A DNA stretch of 64,000 nucleotides from Geoanaerobacter sp964528055 (GCA_964528055.1 CAZGQM010000006.1:62001-126000), one strand, 5' to 3'. Positions 18,533-27,263 are shown, counted from the first letter of the stretch. Made by a program: numbers and translations. The notes: generated by a model not told the origin, from the letters alone.

Positions 18533-19180
18533 TCAGTAGGAATACGTAACCCCGATATTTACCACGGTACCGCCGATCTCCCACTTGTCCTTTGTCGTTT
18601 CTGTCCTGGTTCGATCAGTGCTGATATTCTGCATCTCGATCTCTGGCCTGGCTGAAAACCACTTGAAATATGCACCTGCCGACCAGCTGTCGGATAGTTT
18701 GAAATCGACGTCTGCAACTGCCTGATAGCCCACAGCCATACCATGGGCAGATTCCTCTACCGAAGGGGTGATACCTGTTATCTTGTTATTGATGAACCCC
18801 TGATACAGGCCGACCCCGCCACCTGCAGACAACCTCAGCCTGTCGAATTCCTGAACCCCTTTGACCGTAAGGGTGATCGGAACCCCGTAGGCGGTTCGGT
18901 CAATGGTGATAGGGCCTGGAATGGAAACCTTTCCTGAGGCTGTGTAAAACCCGGATCCCAGCTCCAAAGCTGCATACGAAGCGGGTCGATAGCCGGCTGC
19001 AATATCAACATTGTAGCCGGTATCAAAATACTTGAACCCCTTGTAATTGCCGCCATCCCTGCCGTTTGGCAGAAATATGCCCGCCCTGGCCGCCAGATAG
19101 GTCTGGTCAGCTGCCAGGGCGCTCCCGGCAGAAAGCGCAACAATCATCAGTGACACTCCCCATAGAGATCTTTTATTCAC
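18533..19180 (-). CDS. Outer-membrane beta-barrel protein (OmpW/OmpA-barrel-like)
   Basis: A 215-residue protein starting at GTG 19180 with a perfect AAGGAGG 6 nt upstream. It has a signal peptide (LMIVALSAGSALA/ADQ), then alternating beta-strands with Tyr/Trp/Gly patterns (TYLAARAGIFLPNG, AALELGSGFYTASG, RLRLSAGGGVGLYQGF, WSAGAYFKWFS) and ends in VGVTYSY-type aromatic residues, as expected of a small 8-stranded barrel. The exact family is uncertain. It lies 31 nt downstream of the FlgO-like lipoprotein gene, so the three genes probably form one operon. Confidence 0.82.
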   Translation of the reverse strand: MNKRSLWGVSLMIVALSAGSALAADQTYLAARAGIFLPNGRDGGNYKGFKYFDTGYNVDIAAGYRPASYAALELGSGFYTASGKVSIPGPITIDRTAYGVPITLTVKGVQEFDRLRLSAGGGVGLYQGFINNKITGITPSVEESAHGMAVGYQAVADVDFKLSDSWSAGAYFKWFSARPEIEMQNISTDRTRTETTKDKWEIGGTVVNIGVTYSY

Positions 19181-19211
19181 GCAACCCTCCTTATTTTAAG
19201 GTTTTACTCAC

Positions 19212-19787
19212 TTACGACTTGCCGTTCCCCCACAATAGGGCCCTCACATTTGCATCTATCGGAAGCAGGTAATCCTGAGCCGAGATAACGATTCCATCTG
19301 CTGCGCTGACTAGCCTGATAGTGACATATACCCTTCCGCGAGACTCGGAGTAGGTGCCGACAAGGAGAGCCTGGGCCTCATGATTTTTGCCGATCTCGCG
19401 AATCTCGCGCGAAAGCATCAGCTCACCCTCTGACTGTTTGACAAAGATCGTATCGCGCAGTTTAAGTTCAACTACCTTGTATCCGTTTTTTGTAAGTCGC
19501 GTTGAGAGATGCTCTGACAGAGTCCTACCCAGCCGTGAGCCGGAAAGCTTGTCGATATCTACGAGAGTGGCAACAAGCACGGCCCGTTCCCTCGGAAGAC
19601 GTTTCGATGCAGGGATTGAAGCCAGCATCTGGTCCACAGCCTGGTAACTTGCCGCCATCAGGCAGTCCCCTTCGTCAGAGCAGCATGTCTCAGTGGTACA
19701 GGTGCGGAAATAGGAACATCCGGTAAGAATAAACGTAAGTACTACCGCCAGAAAAACCTTGCCCCCCCGACGAGCGAATCCTGTCAT
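19212..19787 (-). CDS. FlgO-like lipoprotein
   Basis: The 191-residue product has a lipobox (FILTGC) and a short Cys-rich stretch (CTTETCCSDEGDC). The rest matches the FlgO/TolB N-terminal-like fold: SYQAVDQMLASIP, AVLVATLVDIDKLSGSRLGRTLSEHLSTRL, and EAQALLVGTYSESRGRVYVTIRLVSAADG. In Vibrio, FlgO is an outer-membrane lipoprotein needed for flagellar stability; here there are no flagellar genes nearby, so the role is open. The ATG overlaps the stop of the upstream lipoprotein gene (ATGA), and GGAGGTAG precedes it. Confidence 0.82.
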   Translation of the reverse strand: MTGFARRGGKVFLAVVLTFILTGCSYFRTCTTETCCSDEGDCLMAASYQAVDQMLASIPASKRLPRERAVLVATLVDIDKLSGSRLGRTLSEHLSTRLTKNGYKVVELKLRDTIFVKQSEGELMLSREIREIGKNHEAQALLVGTYSESRGRVYVTIRLVSAADGIVISAQDYLLPIDANVRALLWGNGKS

Positions 19788-20455
19788 CGTCCGACTACCT
19801 CCATCCTTTTAATGGGGCGCTCCAAGGCCTCGACAAAGAGGTCCGAATCCTCTTCCTCGATGTAATAGACAGAGCTCTTACGGAGCCGGTACTGGTTGTC
19901 GGTCACGATAGAGGTAGTGACAATCAGCTCGGTATGGGTGGCAGCACCTGCATAATGGCCCAATCCCCAGTCTGCAAGTGCAGAGACACCCAGTGCGCCG
20001 GGCAATGCGTCGACGCCGGAGCCGATCATCCCGTGTATGACCCAGAGGCCGGCTGTCAGAGCGGTTAACGTACCGGGCACATGTGTGTAGCGGTTGCTGC
20101 CGTGGCGTACCAGTTGCGTGTCGTAGGAGATCTCTACCGCACCTGCCACAGGCTGATCATTGACCTGCATACCGCGGTTTACAAGACGTGTTATGAGAAA
20201 GTTACGGAACGCGATGTTAAAGGTGGTCCCTTCACGCGGCATGCGTATGAAGAGAGATTTGTCCTTGATTGCGCTCTCCTTGCCATAGGCAACAATCTGG
20301 GTCTGTACCGCCACATCGTCTGCAAGTACATCCCAGTGATGGGCCGCACGGGCCTTCTTCTGTGTGGATATGGGATGATTGGCGGGAATCGGGAGCTGCG
20401 AGGCACATCCGCCAATGAACAATGAGATTGCGATTACCAAAAGACGAACACGCAT
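19784..20455 (-). CDS. Lipoprotein of unknown function (FlgO neighbour)
   Basis: The 223-residue product starts at ATG 20455 (GGGGG 5 nt upstream; an in-frame TTG is just before it). It has a lipobox (LFIGGC), then about 200 residues with mixed strands and one hydrophobic stretch (LTALTAGLWVIHGMIGSGVDALPGALG split by Gly), which could insert into or lie on the membrane. The stop TGA shares bases with the next gene's ATG, implying translational coupling with the FlgO-like protein. I do not recognise the family. Confidence 0.75.
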   Translation of the reverse strand: MRVRLLVIAISLFIGGCASQLPIPANHPISTQKKARAAHHWDVLADDVAVQTQIVAYGKESAIKDKSLFIRMPREGTTFNIAFRNFLITRLVNRGMQVNDQPVAGAVEISYDTQLVRHGSNRYTHVPGTLTALTAGLWVIHGMIGSGVDALPGALGVSALADWGLGHYAGAATHTELIVTTSIVTDNQYRLRKSSVYYIEEEDSDLFVEALERPIKRMEVVGR

Positions 20456-20470
20456 CAATTCCCCCTGCAG

Positions 20471-20830
20471 TATCTTTCAAATATACGACGTATGACTACC
20501 GGTCTGTCAAAATACCGTCATTATGGGCTGCACCGCCCTTAAACCTGTAAAGGCCGGTAAATAGTGGGAACACAAGCCAGAAGTACCGTAATGCGCCAGA
20601 ATGAGGCGCTTTTGCGAACAGCACCTGAAAAGAAAATGCAATGTCTTTGCCAACTGGAGGAGATAAGGAGAAGGAGTGACCGGAAGGAGATGGATATGAA
20701 TAGTATGTGAAAATTTCCGCTCAGATGGCGGTCGGATTTACTGTACGGATGAACCGAACCGTAAGGGATTGCGGCAGGGCCTGGTAATTGAGGTTCAGAA
20801 AAAGATGGCCTGCAAATGAGATGCACGTCG
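20471..20830. other. 360-bp intergenic region without a supported gene
   Basis: Short ORFs here lack ribosome-binding sites and protein-like composition. It contains a small hairpin GCGCC/GGCGC followed by TTTT near 20590-20610. No riboswitch consensus was recognised on either strand. Confidence 0.4.
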
Positions 20831-20832
20831 AA

Positions 20833-22875
20833 TCAGTGAGGGGGCTCCTCTTCTATCTTGAAAGCCTTGATTTCGCGATGGAGTGCATCCACCTCGTTTC
20901 CGATGGCTACAATCCTGTGCGAGACATCGCGTACACCGTTGACCGTCTCTGCACCGATCTGGATGACCCGCTTCATGGCCTTGACCATCTCGTCGCCCAC
21001 GGCCTGCTGCTGCTTTGATGCGTCGGCAATAACCACTGTCTTGTCATTGGCCAGAGCAAGGTTTTCAGATATGAGCTGTATGGATTTGGCCTGCTTCTCC
21101 GACGCAAGACGAGTGACCTCAGTGGCATCGCGAATGGTACCGAATCCATCGAGGAGCCCGGCCATGCTTTCACCCTCTTCACTCGTAGCTCGATTTACCT
21201 CCTGGATCAGGTTCCTGATTTCATCGAAGGCATGTACAATCTTCCCAAGATCTTCATTCTGTTCGAAGGCTACCTCCTCAATGTTCTTGACCATTTCCGA
21301 GGAGCGATGGGAGGCCTCCTGAATAGTATGCAGTGCGTCGTTTGCCCGTGCAGCCACCGTCTTACCCTCCGTCACCATGCCGGAGGTAGCGCTTGCAGAG
21401 TCGACCGCAATGCGGATCTCCTGCTGGATGGTGGAGATTATGGTTTCGATCTCCTTGGTGGATGTTGCGGTCTTGTCAGAGAGGGTCTTCATTTCTGCAG
21501 CAACAACGGCAAAAGGCCTGCCATGCTCACCTGCCTGGCCGGAAAGGATCTGAGCGTTCAAGGAGAGGAGCTTGGTCTGTTCCGTCACCTCCTTGATGAC
21601 ATCCAGAACCTTGGCAATATCCTTGGAACGGGCGCCAAGGTTTGCGACGGTTGCAGACAGCGAGGCAACCAGCTGGTCTATCCGCTGCATACTTTCTATG
21701 GCATCGCGCACGGAAACGATACCTCGCTCGGCAATGATGCTGTTGGTCTTCACCGAAAGGTCGGTCGTCTCTTTCACTATGCTCCCGATTCTGGAAACAG
21801 AGAGATTGATGCTGGATACCGCCTGATCAGCAAATTCCATGGAATTGGTTGCCTTGGCTGCAACTGCAGCAACATCCCGGGAAGATTTCGAGATAATAAG
21901 GACCGATTCATAGCTGGAATTGACATCCCCGCTCAGGCGTTCCATCTTTGAAACCACACCGCGAGAAGCGGTCAGTATCTCGTTCAGCGCAGATGTACTC
22001 TCAGCAGAAAGCTCCTGCAGGTCGTCCGTAGCTGCTATTACGTGCTGAAGGGAATCAATGGTATTCTGAACCGAGATGAGAGCATTGTCCGTCGAGAGCT
22101 GCTGACGATTCACTCCGTTGATGACATCCTTGAAGGTCTTGTTCAGATGATCGGTGGCAGCGGATACGTTGCCGGAAATGTCCTTGAATTTCCCTACGGT
22201 AGTGGCAAGCCATTCGATGAGGAGTTTCAGGCCATTGGATATCGACCCGAATTCGTCATCAGTATCCATGAAGTTGCGGCTGGAGAGATCGCCGCTTTTT
22301 ACCTGGCTGATGCTGGCATTGATGGCTGAAACCTTGGAACCGATGTCGCGGTTGAAGAAATAATAGACGAAAAAAATGAGGCAAAGCAGTAGAGTACCTT
22401 GAAGAATAGAGGTGGTTAGAGCCAGTTGGGAAAGGTTCTTTGCGACTCTCGCATTGGAGTATTCGAAGGCAATCTTCCCTACCGTCTCGGCTCCCGACAT
22501 TACTGGTATATCCAGTTTTGCATAGGTATCCGGGTAAGTTGCATGTTTCCTGTCGATTATCACCATACCTTTATCGACATAGGTTATCCTGAGGATATCT
22601 GGGTCTTTTGCCAGTTCATCGATCAGCTGGCCGAGATAGGTGAAATCGTAGCTTTCTCGCGATACGACCGCAAGTGCCCCCAGTTGTTTTCCGCACAATG
22701 CAAGCTTCTCACTGATATCCCTCTCCTGCACCCTCTTGTTTTCGTACAGAGACCAGCCAGTGGCCAGAGCCTGGCCGAAGAAAATGATAATAACCAGTCG
22801 CAACAGAAACTTGCGAGATAGTTTCTTGCGATGTGTTGTTCTTTTATCGGTATGATAGGATGGTGACGATTTCAT
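20833..22875 (-). CDS. Methyl-accepting chemotaxis-type receptor
   Basis: The 680-residue protein has an N-terminal membrane helix (about 25-45), a small periplasmic sensor region (about 46-150, LGALAVVSRESYDFTYLGQLIDEL... looks like a short double-Cache-like or four-helix sensor), a second helix (about 152-172), a HAMP-like linker and a long coiled-coil signalling domain. The hairpin tip reads LLSLNAQILSGQAGEHGRPFAVVAAE, related to but diverged from the canonical LALNAAIEAARAGE/RGFAVVA motif. It lacks a C-terminal CheR-binding pentapeptide (ends EEEPPH). No che genes are adjacent. It may control something other than flagellar motility. Confidence 0.88.
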   Translation of the reverse strand: MKSSPSYHTDKRTTHRKKLSRKFLLRLVIIIFFGQALATGWSLYENKRVQERDISEKLALCGKQLGALAVVSRESYDFTYLGQLIDELAKDPDILRITYVDKGMVIIDRKHATYPDTYAKLDIPVMSGAETVGKIAFEYSNARVAKNLSQLALTTSILQGTLLLCLIFFVYYFFNRDIGSKVSAINASISQVKSGDLSSRNFMDTDDEFGSISNGLKLLIEWLATTVGKFKDISGNVSAATDHLNKTFKDVINGVNRQQLSTDNALISVQNTIDSLQHVIAATDDLQELSAESTSALNEILTASRGVVSKMERLSGDVNSSYESVLIISKSSRDVAAVAAKATNSMEFADQAVSSINLSVSRIGSIVKETTDLSVKTNSIIAERGIVSVRDAIESMQRIDQLVASLSATVANLGARSKDIAKVLDVIKEVTEQTKLLSLNAQILSGQAGEHGRPFAVVAAEMKTLSDKTATSTKEIETIISTIQQEIRIAVDSASATSGMVTEGKTVAARANDALHTIQEASHRSSEMVKNIEEVAFEQNEDLGKIVHAFDEIRNLIQEVNRATSEEGESMAGLLDGFGTIRDATEVTRLASEKQAKSIQLISENLALANDKTVVIADASKQQQAVGDEMVKAMKRVIQIGAETVNGVRDVSHRIVAIGNEVDALHREIKAFKIEEEPPH

Positions 22876-22965
22876 TGTCTGTAGTATACCAGGTCCTGAT
22901 GGAAGAAATGCGCGTTAAAACGATCGTCCACTGCTCGCATGCCGTAATTACCTAGCAGTAACCTG

Positions 22966-23775
22966 CTAAAACGTGAAATTTTGCGGCGTTGCCTTTTCCT
23001 TCTTGATGATCGCCTGGCCTTCAGGGCTCTTTACAAAACCGAGAAAGCGCTTGACTGCGTCGCCCCGGTTCTTGCCGAGTACAAGGTGATTCTTCAGGAT
23101 GAATTTCCACTTCCCTGACGAGACATCCTCAGGCCCGATGCCGTCGATTTTGATCGATTTGAATTTACCGCCGGAGTTGCTGAGTGCCACCATTTCAACC
23201 GGTCCGATGACATCGTTTTTTGTCTCAAGGGCCTTATGCATATCCTGCGATTTGGGAAGGTTGAGGATCTCCGGAGCCTCAACCAGGTTCTTCAAGCAGG
23301 TAAACCCTCCCCGGAAAGCCATTTTAGTGGAGTCGCTCTCCGGTCGTGTCATGGCTACTATCTTTGCATCCGCTCCTCCCAACTGTTTCCAGTTCGTGAT
23401 CTTCCCGGAATAGATGTCGCATAGCTGCTGCGAGGTGATCCCCTTGACCGTAACGTTGCTGCTGACCGCAACAACCCCTGCGACATGTGCGAACTCCAGC
23501 GGCAGTAACCCTGACTTAAGCTGCTCTGCCGACGGATCAGCGGCAGCCATGGCTATGTCTATGACCCCGGCGTTGAGACCGGCAATCCCCCCTGGCATCC
23601 CCATGGACTTCTGGTTGACCTCGATGCTATCTTTCGGGTTCTTCTTCATGTAGGCGTTGCCGAGGTCGGTCAGAAGAGTGATCATACTCCCCGATCCACC
23701 GATCTTGATGGTCTCGGCCTGGGCAGTGGCTGCGGCAAACAAGGCAACGGCAATCAGCAGTACGCTCTTTTTCAT
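22966..23775 (-). CDS. Phosphate-type ABC substrate-binding protein (PstS-like), orphan
   Basis: The 269-residue periplasmic protein has a signal peptide ending ATAQA/ET, then IKIGGSGSMITLL, GIAGLNAGVIDIAMAAADPSAEQ and the YSGKITNWKQLGG segment characteristic of PBP-like PstS proteins. AAGGGG precedes ATG 23775 by about 9 nt. No pstCAB or phoU genes lie nearby, so it either serves a transporter encoded elsewhere or binds another oxyanion such as molybdate, tungstate or arsenate. The exact ligand is unknown. Confidence 0.87.
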   Translation of the reverse strand: MKKSVLLIAVALFAAATAQAETIKIGGSGSMITLLTDLGNAYMKKNPKDSIEVNQKSMGMPGGIAGLNAGVIDIAMAAADPSAEQLKSGLLPLEFAHVAGVVAVSSNVTVKGITSQQLCDIYSGKITNWKQLGGADAKIVAMTRPESDSTKMAFRGGFTCLKNLVEAPEILNLPKSQDMHKALETKNDVIGPVEMVALSNSGGKFKSIKIDGIGPEDVSSGKWKFILKNHLVLGKNRGDAVKRFLGFVKSPEGQAIIKKEKATPQNFTF

Positions 23776-23917
23776 GGCAATAATCCCCTTTCATCTGTCT
23801 GATGTGAGTTATCTGTATACCCTAAAACCTGCGATAAGCAAGCGGGGAGGCATTTATAGGCCCTCCCCGCATAGAGATATAAGTATACATCCGACAATTA
23901 AGGGTGAAACTTTAGCA

Positions 23918-24415
23918 TTATTTCAAATCAGTCTTACTCTCCTTCAACGAACACCCCTTTTCCCATGCCAGGTAACCGTCTTCGGTTATCGCCCAGAAGG
24001 ATTCGATCCTGGATTCATAGTACGGAAGGTCAGCGCACTCCTCTTCCATCTGTTGACAGAACTCTCCTGACACAAGCCCCTGCGCCGCCAGAAACCGGTA
24101 GAATCCTGCCACACCCTGCAGAGAGCCGGCAAGATATTCAACGGCAGGGTCAAGGGTATTCATGATGTACCAGTTACCGGCAAACTGCCGGACCAGTCCC
24201 GGCCGCTCCGAGAAAAGGTTTCGCTGTTTCACCGCAATCACGAAATCGCGGACGAAATAATCGGCTCCATTGGCAAAAATCGTGGCCTGGGCCGGATCAA
24301 TGCCGGCTTCCTTGAGCGACTCGTAGTAAGCCATCAGCAGCCCCTTGCAGAGCTCGTCCACTCGAATCTCGTCGTCCAGCGTAGAAACATCGAAATCGGC
24401 CTTGTTTATCTGCAT
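23918..24415 (-). CDS. Hypothetical protein (165 aa)
   Basis: A soluble, helical, acidic 165-residue protein. The start ATG 24415 is chosen because AAAGGAAC lies 6-8 nt upstream; an extension to 24502 would start in the intergenic hairpin. It has no signal peptide or known motif; the sequence includes ANGADYFVRDFVIAVKQRNLF and three Cys in the last third (FCQQMEEECADL, KGCSL). It lies downstream of the dppC-type gene in the same direction but behind a stem-loop. I cannot assign a function. Confidence 0.7.
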   Translation of the reverse strand: MQINKADFDVSTLDDEIRVDELCKGLLMAYYESLKEAGIDPAQATIFANGADYFVRDFVIAVKQRNLFSERPGLVRQFAGNWYIMNTLDPAVEYLAGSLQGVAGFYRFLAAQGLVSGEFCQQMEEECADLPYYESRIESFWAITEDGYLAWEKGCSLKESKTDLK

Positions 24416-24444
24416 AATAGTTCCTTTACCTACAGGTACGAGTG

Positions 24445-24513
24445 AAACGTGATTTTTGCGTAAGATCAAGGGGTCGGGAAGAGTTACGCAGATATCGCGC
24501 AAAAGGCACGTTT
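24445..24513 (-). other. Stem-loop between dppC-type gene and hypothetical gene
   Basis: AAACGTG (24445-24451) pairs with CACGTTT (24507-24513), and, after a 2-base mismatch, TTTTGCG (24454-24460) pairs with CGCAAAA (24498-24504). The 16-bp interrupted stem begins at the dppC stop codon. It could be a terminator or RNA-processing site; no T-run follows on the minus strand. Confidence 0.4.
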
Positions 24514-25367
24514 TACCTGTTTAACCTCGGATCGAGGGCATCCCTGATCCCCTCACCGACCAGATTATACGAAAGCACCGTCAATAGGATCGCCAGCCCG
24601 GGAAAGAGCGAGAGCCACCAGGCAAACTCTATATAGTCCTTTCCCGAGGTAAGTATGTTGCCCCAGCTCGGAACAGGGGGCTGTACGCCGATGCCGAGAA
24701 AAGAGAGGGCGGATTCCGTGAGGATTGCACCTGCAACGCCAAGCGTGGCAGAGACAAGTACCGGTGAAAGGGCATTGGGAAGTATGTGACGAAAGATGAT
24801 CCTCAGGTCTGATGCACCGATGGCCCTGGCAGCCATGACGAACTCGCGCTCACGCAGCGTCAGCACTTCTGCGCGAACCAGCCGTGCGACCCCCATCCAG
24901 CCGGTCAGACCGATCACGATCATGATGTACCAGATGGAGGGCTCCAGCATGGCGATAACAGCGAGGATCAGGAAAAATGTAGGGAAGCAGAGCATGATGT
25001 CCACCAGCCGCATCAGCAGGCTATCGGTCCAGCCGCCATAGTAGCCGGCCAACAGGCCGACAACCGTGCCGATGATTACGGCTATCCCCACCGCAACGAA
25101 ACCGACCTTCAGGGAAATTCGGGCACCGAAGATCACCCGCGTCAGGACATCTCGACCAAGTTCATCCGTACCGAACCAATGTGCGGCAGACGGGGAAGTC
25201 AGTACATGATAGGCGTCTATGGCATCCGGCTCATAGGGGGTAAGGAAAGGGGCCGATAGTGACAGGATGAAGAGGAGGCAGACCACTGCTCCGCCTGCCA
25301 TGGCAAAGCGGTTGCGACTCAGGCGATGCCAGAAGATCCCTGTTATTGAGCTTTGCTGCTGATCCAA
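24513..25367 (-). CDS. Peptide ABC transporter permease, DppC/OppC type
   Basis: This 284-residue inner-membrane permease starts at TTG 25367 with GAGG 7 nt upstream. After a short N-terminus (FWHRLSRNRFAMAGG) come the OppC N-terminal helix, the AHWFGTDELGRDVLTRV signature, five core helices and an EAA loop (ARAIGASDLRIIFRHILPN). DppC pairs with DppB in a peptide importer. Here it lies alone, about 23 kb from the DppB-type gene at 383-1369 and in the opposite orientation. No binding protein or ATPase gene accompanies it. Confidence 0.9.
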   Translation of the reverse strand: MDQQQSSITGIFWHRLSRNRFAMAGGAVVCLLFILSLSAPFLTPYEPDAIDAYHVLTSPSAAHWFGTDELGRDVLTRVIFGARISLKVGFVAVGIAVIIGTVVGLLAGYYGGWTDSLLMRLVDIMLCFPTFFLILAVIAMLEPSIWYIMIVIGLTGWMGVARLVRAEVLTLREREFVMAARAIGASDLRIIFRHILPNALSPVLVSATLGVAGAILTESALSFLGIGVQPPVPSWGNILTSGKDYIEFAWWLSLFPGLAILLTVLSYNLVGEGIRDALDPRLNR

Positions 25368-25507
25368 TCCGAAACCTCGCCTGCCCGGCTCCTGCCGGAC
25401 GATACTGTTTCATACCATGATTTTATGCACCGTGCCACTGTTTATCTGCGTGAGAGCCTTGTCAAGCGCCTCCAAAACGTGCTATGTATCGCTTCGGTGG
25501 TGTGCAT

Positions 25508-26887
25508 ATGAAAGATCAGGTCAAAATCCTTCTGGTGGATGACGAGGAATCAAGCCGTGACCCGCTCTCCCTGCTGTTGAAGAGAAGCGGGTATCTGGTC
25601 AAGGGCGCAGGTACGGGCCACGAAGCCCTGCAGCTACTTGGTTCCGAGCCGTTCAACATCGTCATTACCGACCTCTTTCTTCCCGACTCCAACGGCATTG
25701 ACATCCTCAAGGAGGTCAAGCAACTCTCCTCGACCATGGAGGTAATCCTCATTACCGGTCACGCCTCCGCTGAAACCGCAGTCCGGGCGATGAAGGAAGG
25801 GGCATTTGATTACATCACCAAACCGCTCAATATCGAGGAACTGACGATAATACTTGGCAAGGCGGTGGAAAAACACCAGCTTGTCAATGAGAACGTCTAC
25901 CTGAAGAAACAGCTCCGTGACAAATACGAGTTTTCGAACATCATAGGCAATTCACCGGCAATGCAGCAGATCTTCAACCTGATGAAGCGGGTGGTTAAGA
26001 CCGACTCAACGGTCCTGATCCTGGGAGAGTCAGGTACCGGCAAAGAGGTGGTTGCCAAGGCGATTCATTTCAACAGCTCCCGCAAGACAATGCCTTTCGT
26101 GGCTGTACACTGCGGAGCAATTCCGGAAAACCTGCTGGAGAGTGAGCTGTTCGGCTACGTGCGCGGGGCTTTTACCGGTGCAAACAGGGACAAGATCGGC
26201 AAATTCGAGGCAGCCAACGGCGGCACGATATTTCTGGACGAGATCGGTACCATGCCGCTCCAGCTCCAGACCAAGCTGCTGAGGGTTCTTCAGGAACACG
26301 AGGTAGAAAGGGTCGGCTCTCACCGGACCATCAAGCTCGATGTCCGGGTCATTTCCGCCACAAACCATCAGCTCGAAGAGGAGGTAAAACAGGGGAGATT
26401 CCGCGAAGACCTCTACTGGAGGCTCAACGTAATCCCGATAAATCTACCGCCTCTCAGGGACCGGACTCATGATATCCTCCCCCTTGCCCGTCACTTCCTT
26501 GCAAAATACTGCCAGGAGATGAACAGACCTCTGATGAGCTTGGGCAAGGAATCGCTCGAGTTACTCGAATCCTATCACTGGCCGGGTAATGTACGTGAAC
26601 TGGAAAACGTCATAGAACGGGTTGCGGCGCTTACCGAAGGAAATCAGGTAACCCCGGCGGATCTTCCGACGAATATCAGCGGTGCCCTGTATGAGCCTGA
26701 CGAATACTCCATCCGTGTCCCCACCTCAGGAATCGACCTGATGAAGACGGTCAACCAGATCGAGATGAAGATGATCGACGAGGCCCTGTCCCTCACCAAC
26801 GGCGTAAAGGCGCAGGCAGCCTCCCTGCTGAACATGAACCGGACCACGCTCGTAGAAAAGATGCGCCGGCTCGGCATGCAGCGCTGA
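25508..26887 (+). CDS. Sigma-54-dependent response regulator (NtrC family)
   Basis: The 459-residue regulator has a receiver domain with phospho-acceptor Asp55 (VITDLFLPD) and Lys in ITKPLN, an AAA+ domain with Walker A GESGTGKE (about 173-180), the sigma-54 contact loop GAFTGA (about 220-225), Walker B GTIFLDE and R-finger region, and a C-terminal Fis-type helix-turn-helix (VKAQAASLLNMNRTTLVEKM). It should activate RpoN promoters when phosphorylated. ATG 25508 follows GGTGG; an ATG at 25484 has no ribosome-binding site. No partner kinase is adjacent. It could in principle act on the amt promoter, but nothing here shows that. Confidence 0.92.
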   Translation: MKDQVKILLVDDEESSRDPLSLLLKRSGYLVKGAGTGHEALQLLGSEPFNIVITDLFLPDSNGIDILKEVKQLSSTMEVILITGHASAETAVRAMKEGAFDYITKPLNIEELTIILGKAVEKHQLVNENVYLKKQLRDKYEFSNIIGNSPAMQQIFNLMKRVVKTDSTVLILGESGTGKEVVAKAIHFNSSRKTMPFVAVHCGAIPENLLESELFGYVRGAFTGANRDKIGKFEAANGGTIFLDEIGTMPLQLQTKLLRVLQEHEVERVGSHRTIKLDVRVISATNHQLEEEVKQGRFREDLYWRLNVIPINLPPLRDRTHDILPLARHFLAKYCQEMNRPLMSLGKESLELLESYHWPGNVRELENVIERVAALTEGNQVTPADLPTNISGALYEPDEYSIRVPTSGIDLMKTVNQIEMKMIDEALSLTNGVKAQAASLLNMNRTTLVEKMRRLGMQR

Positions 26888-27029
26888 TCACTGCCGGTTT
26901 TCCGCAGACAGTAAACTTCTTCCATAGGCAATAAAGTTTAGCCTGGTCGGGCCTGCTTGCAGGCTCTAACCATTTGACAACTTTGCGCCACATCTGAATA
27001 TTTCGCCGACAGCATTCTTCGCCCAACTT

Positions 27030-27263
27030 ATGGAACAGCATCTGCTGGCAGCGATGACCGAACTGTTTCACTGTCCCCTCATCTCCGAATGCCGTTACCT
27101 GCTCAATCACAGTGAGGAGGCATCGCACCGCATCGAGCGCCGCACCGACGAGTTGCAGTGGAAACAGAAACTGGCCTCGCAAGAGGAGATCATCGAAGAG
27201 ATTGAGTCAATTTTGGCTGGTATTGGTGAGGATGAGTTCGATAAGGACAATATAACTGCTTGA
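27030..27263 (+). CDS. Doubtful 77-codon ORF upstream of arsR
   Basis: The frame is open from about 26970 to 27263. From ATG 27030 it encodes 77 residues ending in an acidic helix (EEIIEEIESILAGIGEDEFD). There is no Shine-Dalgarno before the ATG and I recognise no family. It may be the 3' remnant of a gene cut during a rearrangement between the regulator and the arsenic operon. The surrounding gap (26888-27259) holds a perfect 14-bp palindrome GCCTGCTTGCAGGC and a 7-bp hairpin TAAACTT/AAGTTTA just after the regulator. Confidence 0.25.
   Translation: MEQHLLAAMTELFHCPLISECRYLLNHSEEASHRIERRTDELQWKQKLASQEEIIEEIESILAGIGEDEFDKDNITA

Noticed and set aside
20539..20826. 95-codon minus-strand ORF upstream of the lipoprotein operon
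   Set aside because: No ribosome-binding site and no protein-like pattern; it is better read as non-coding.
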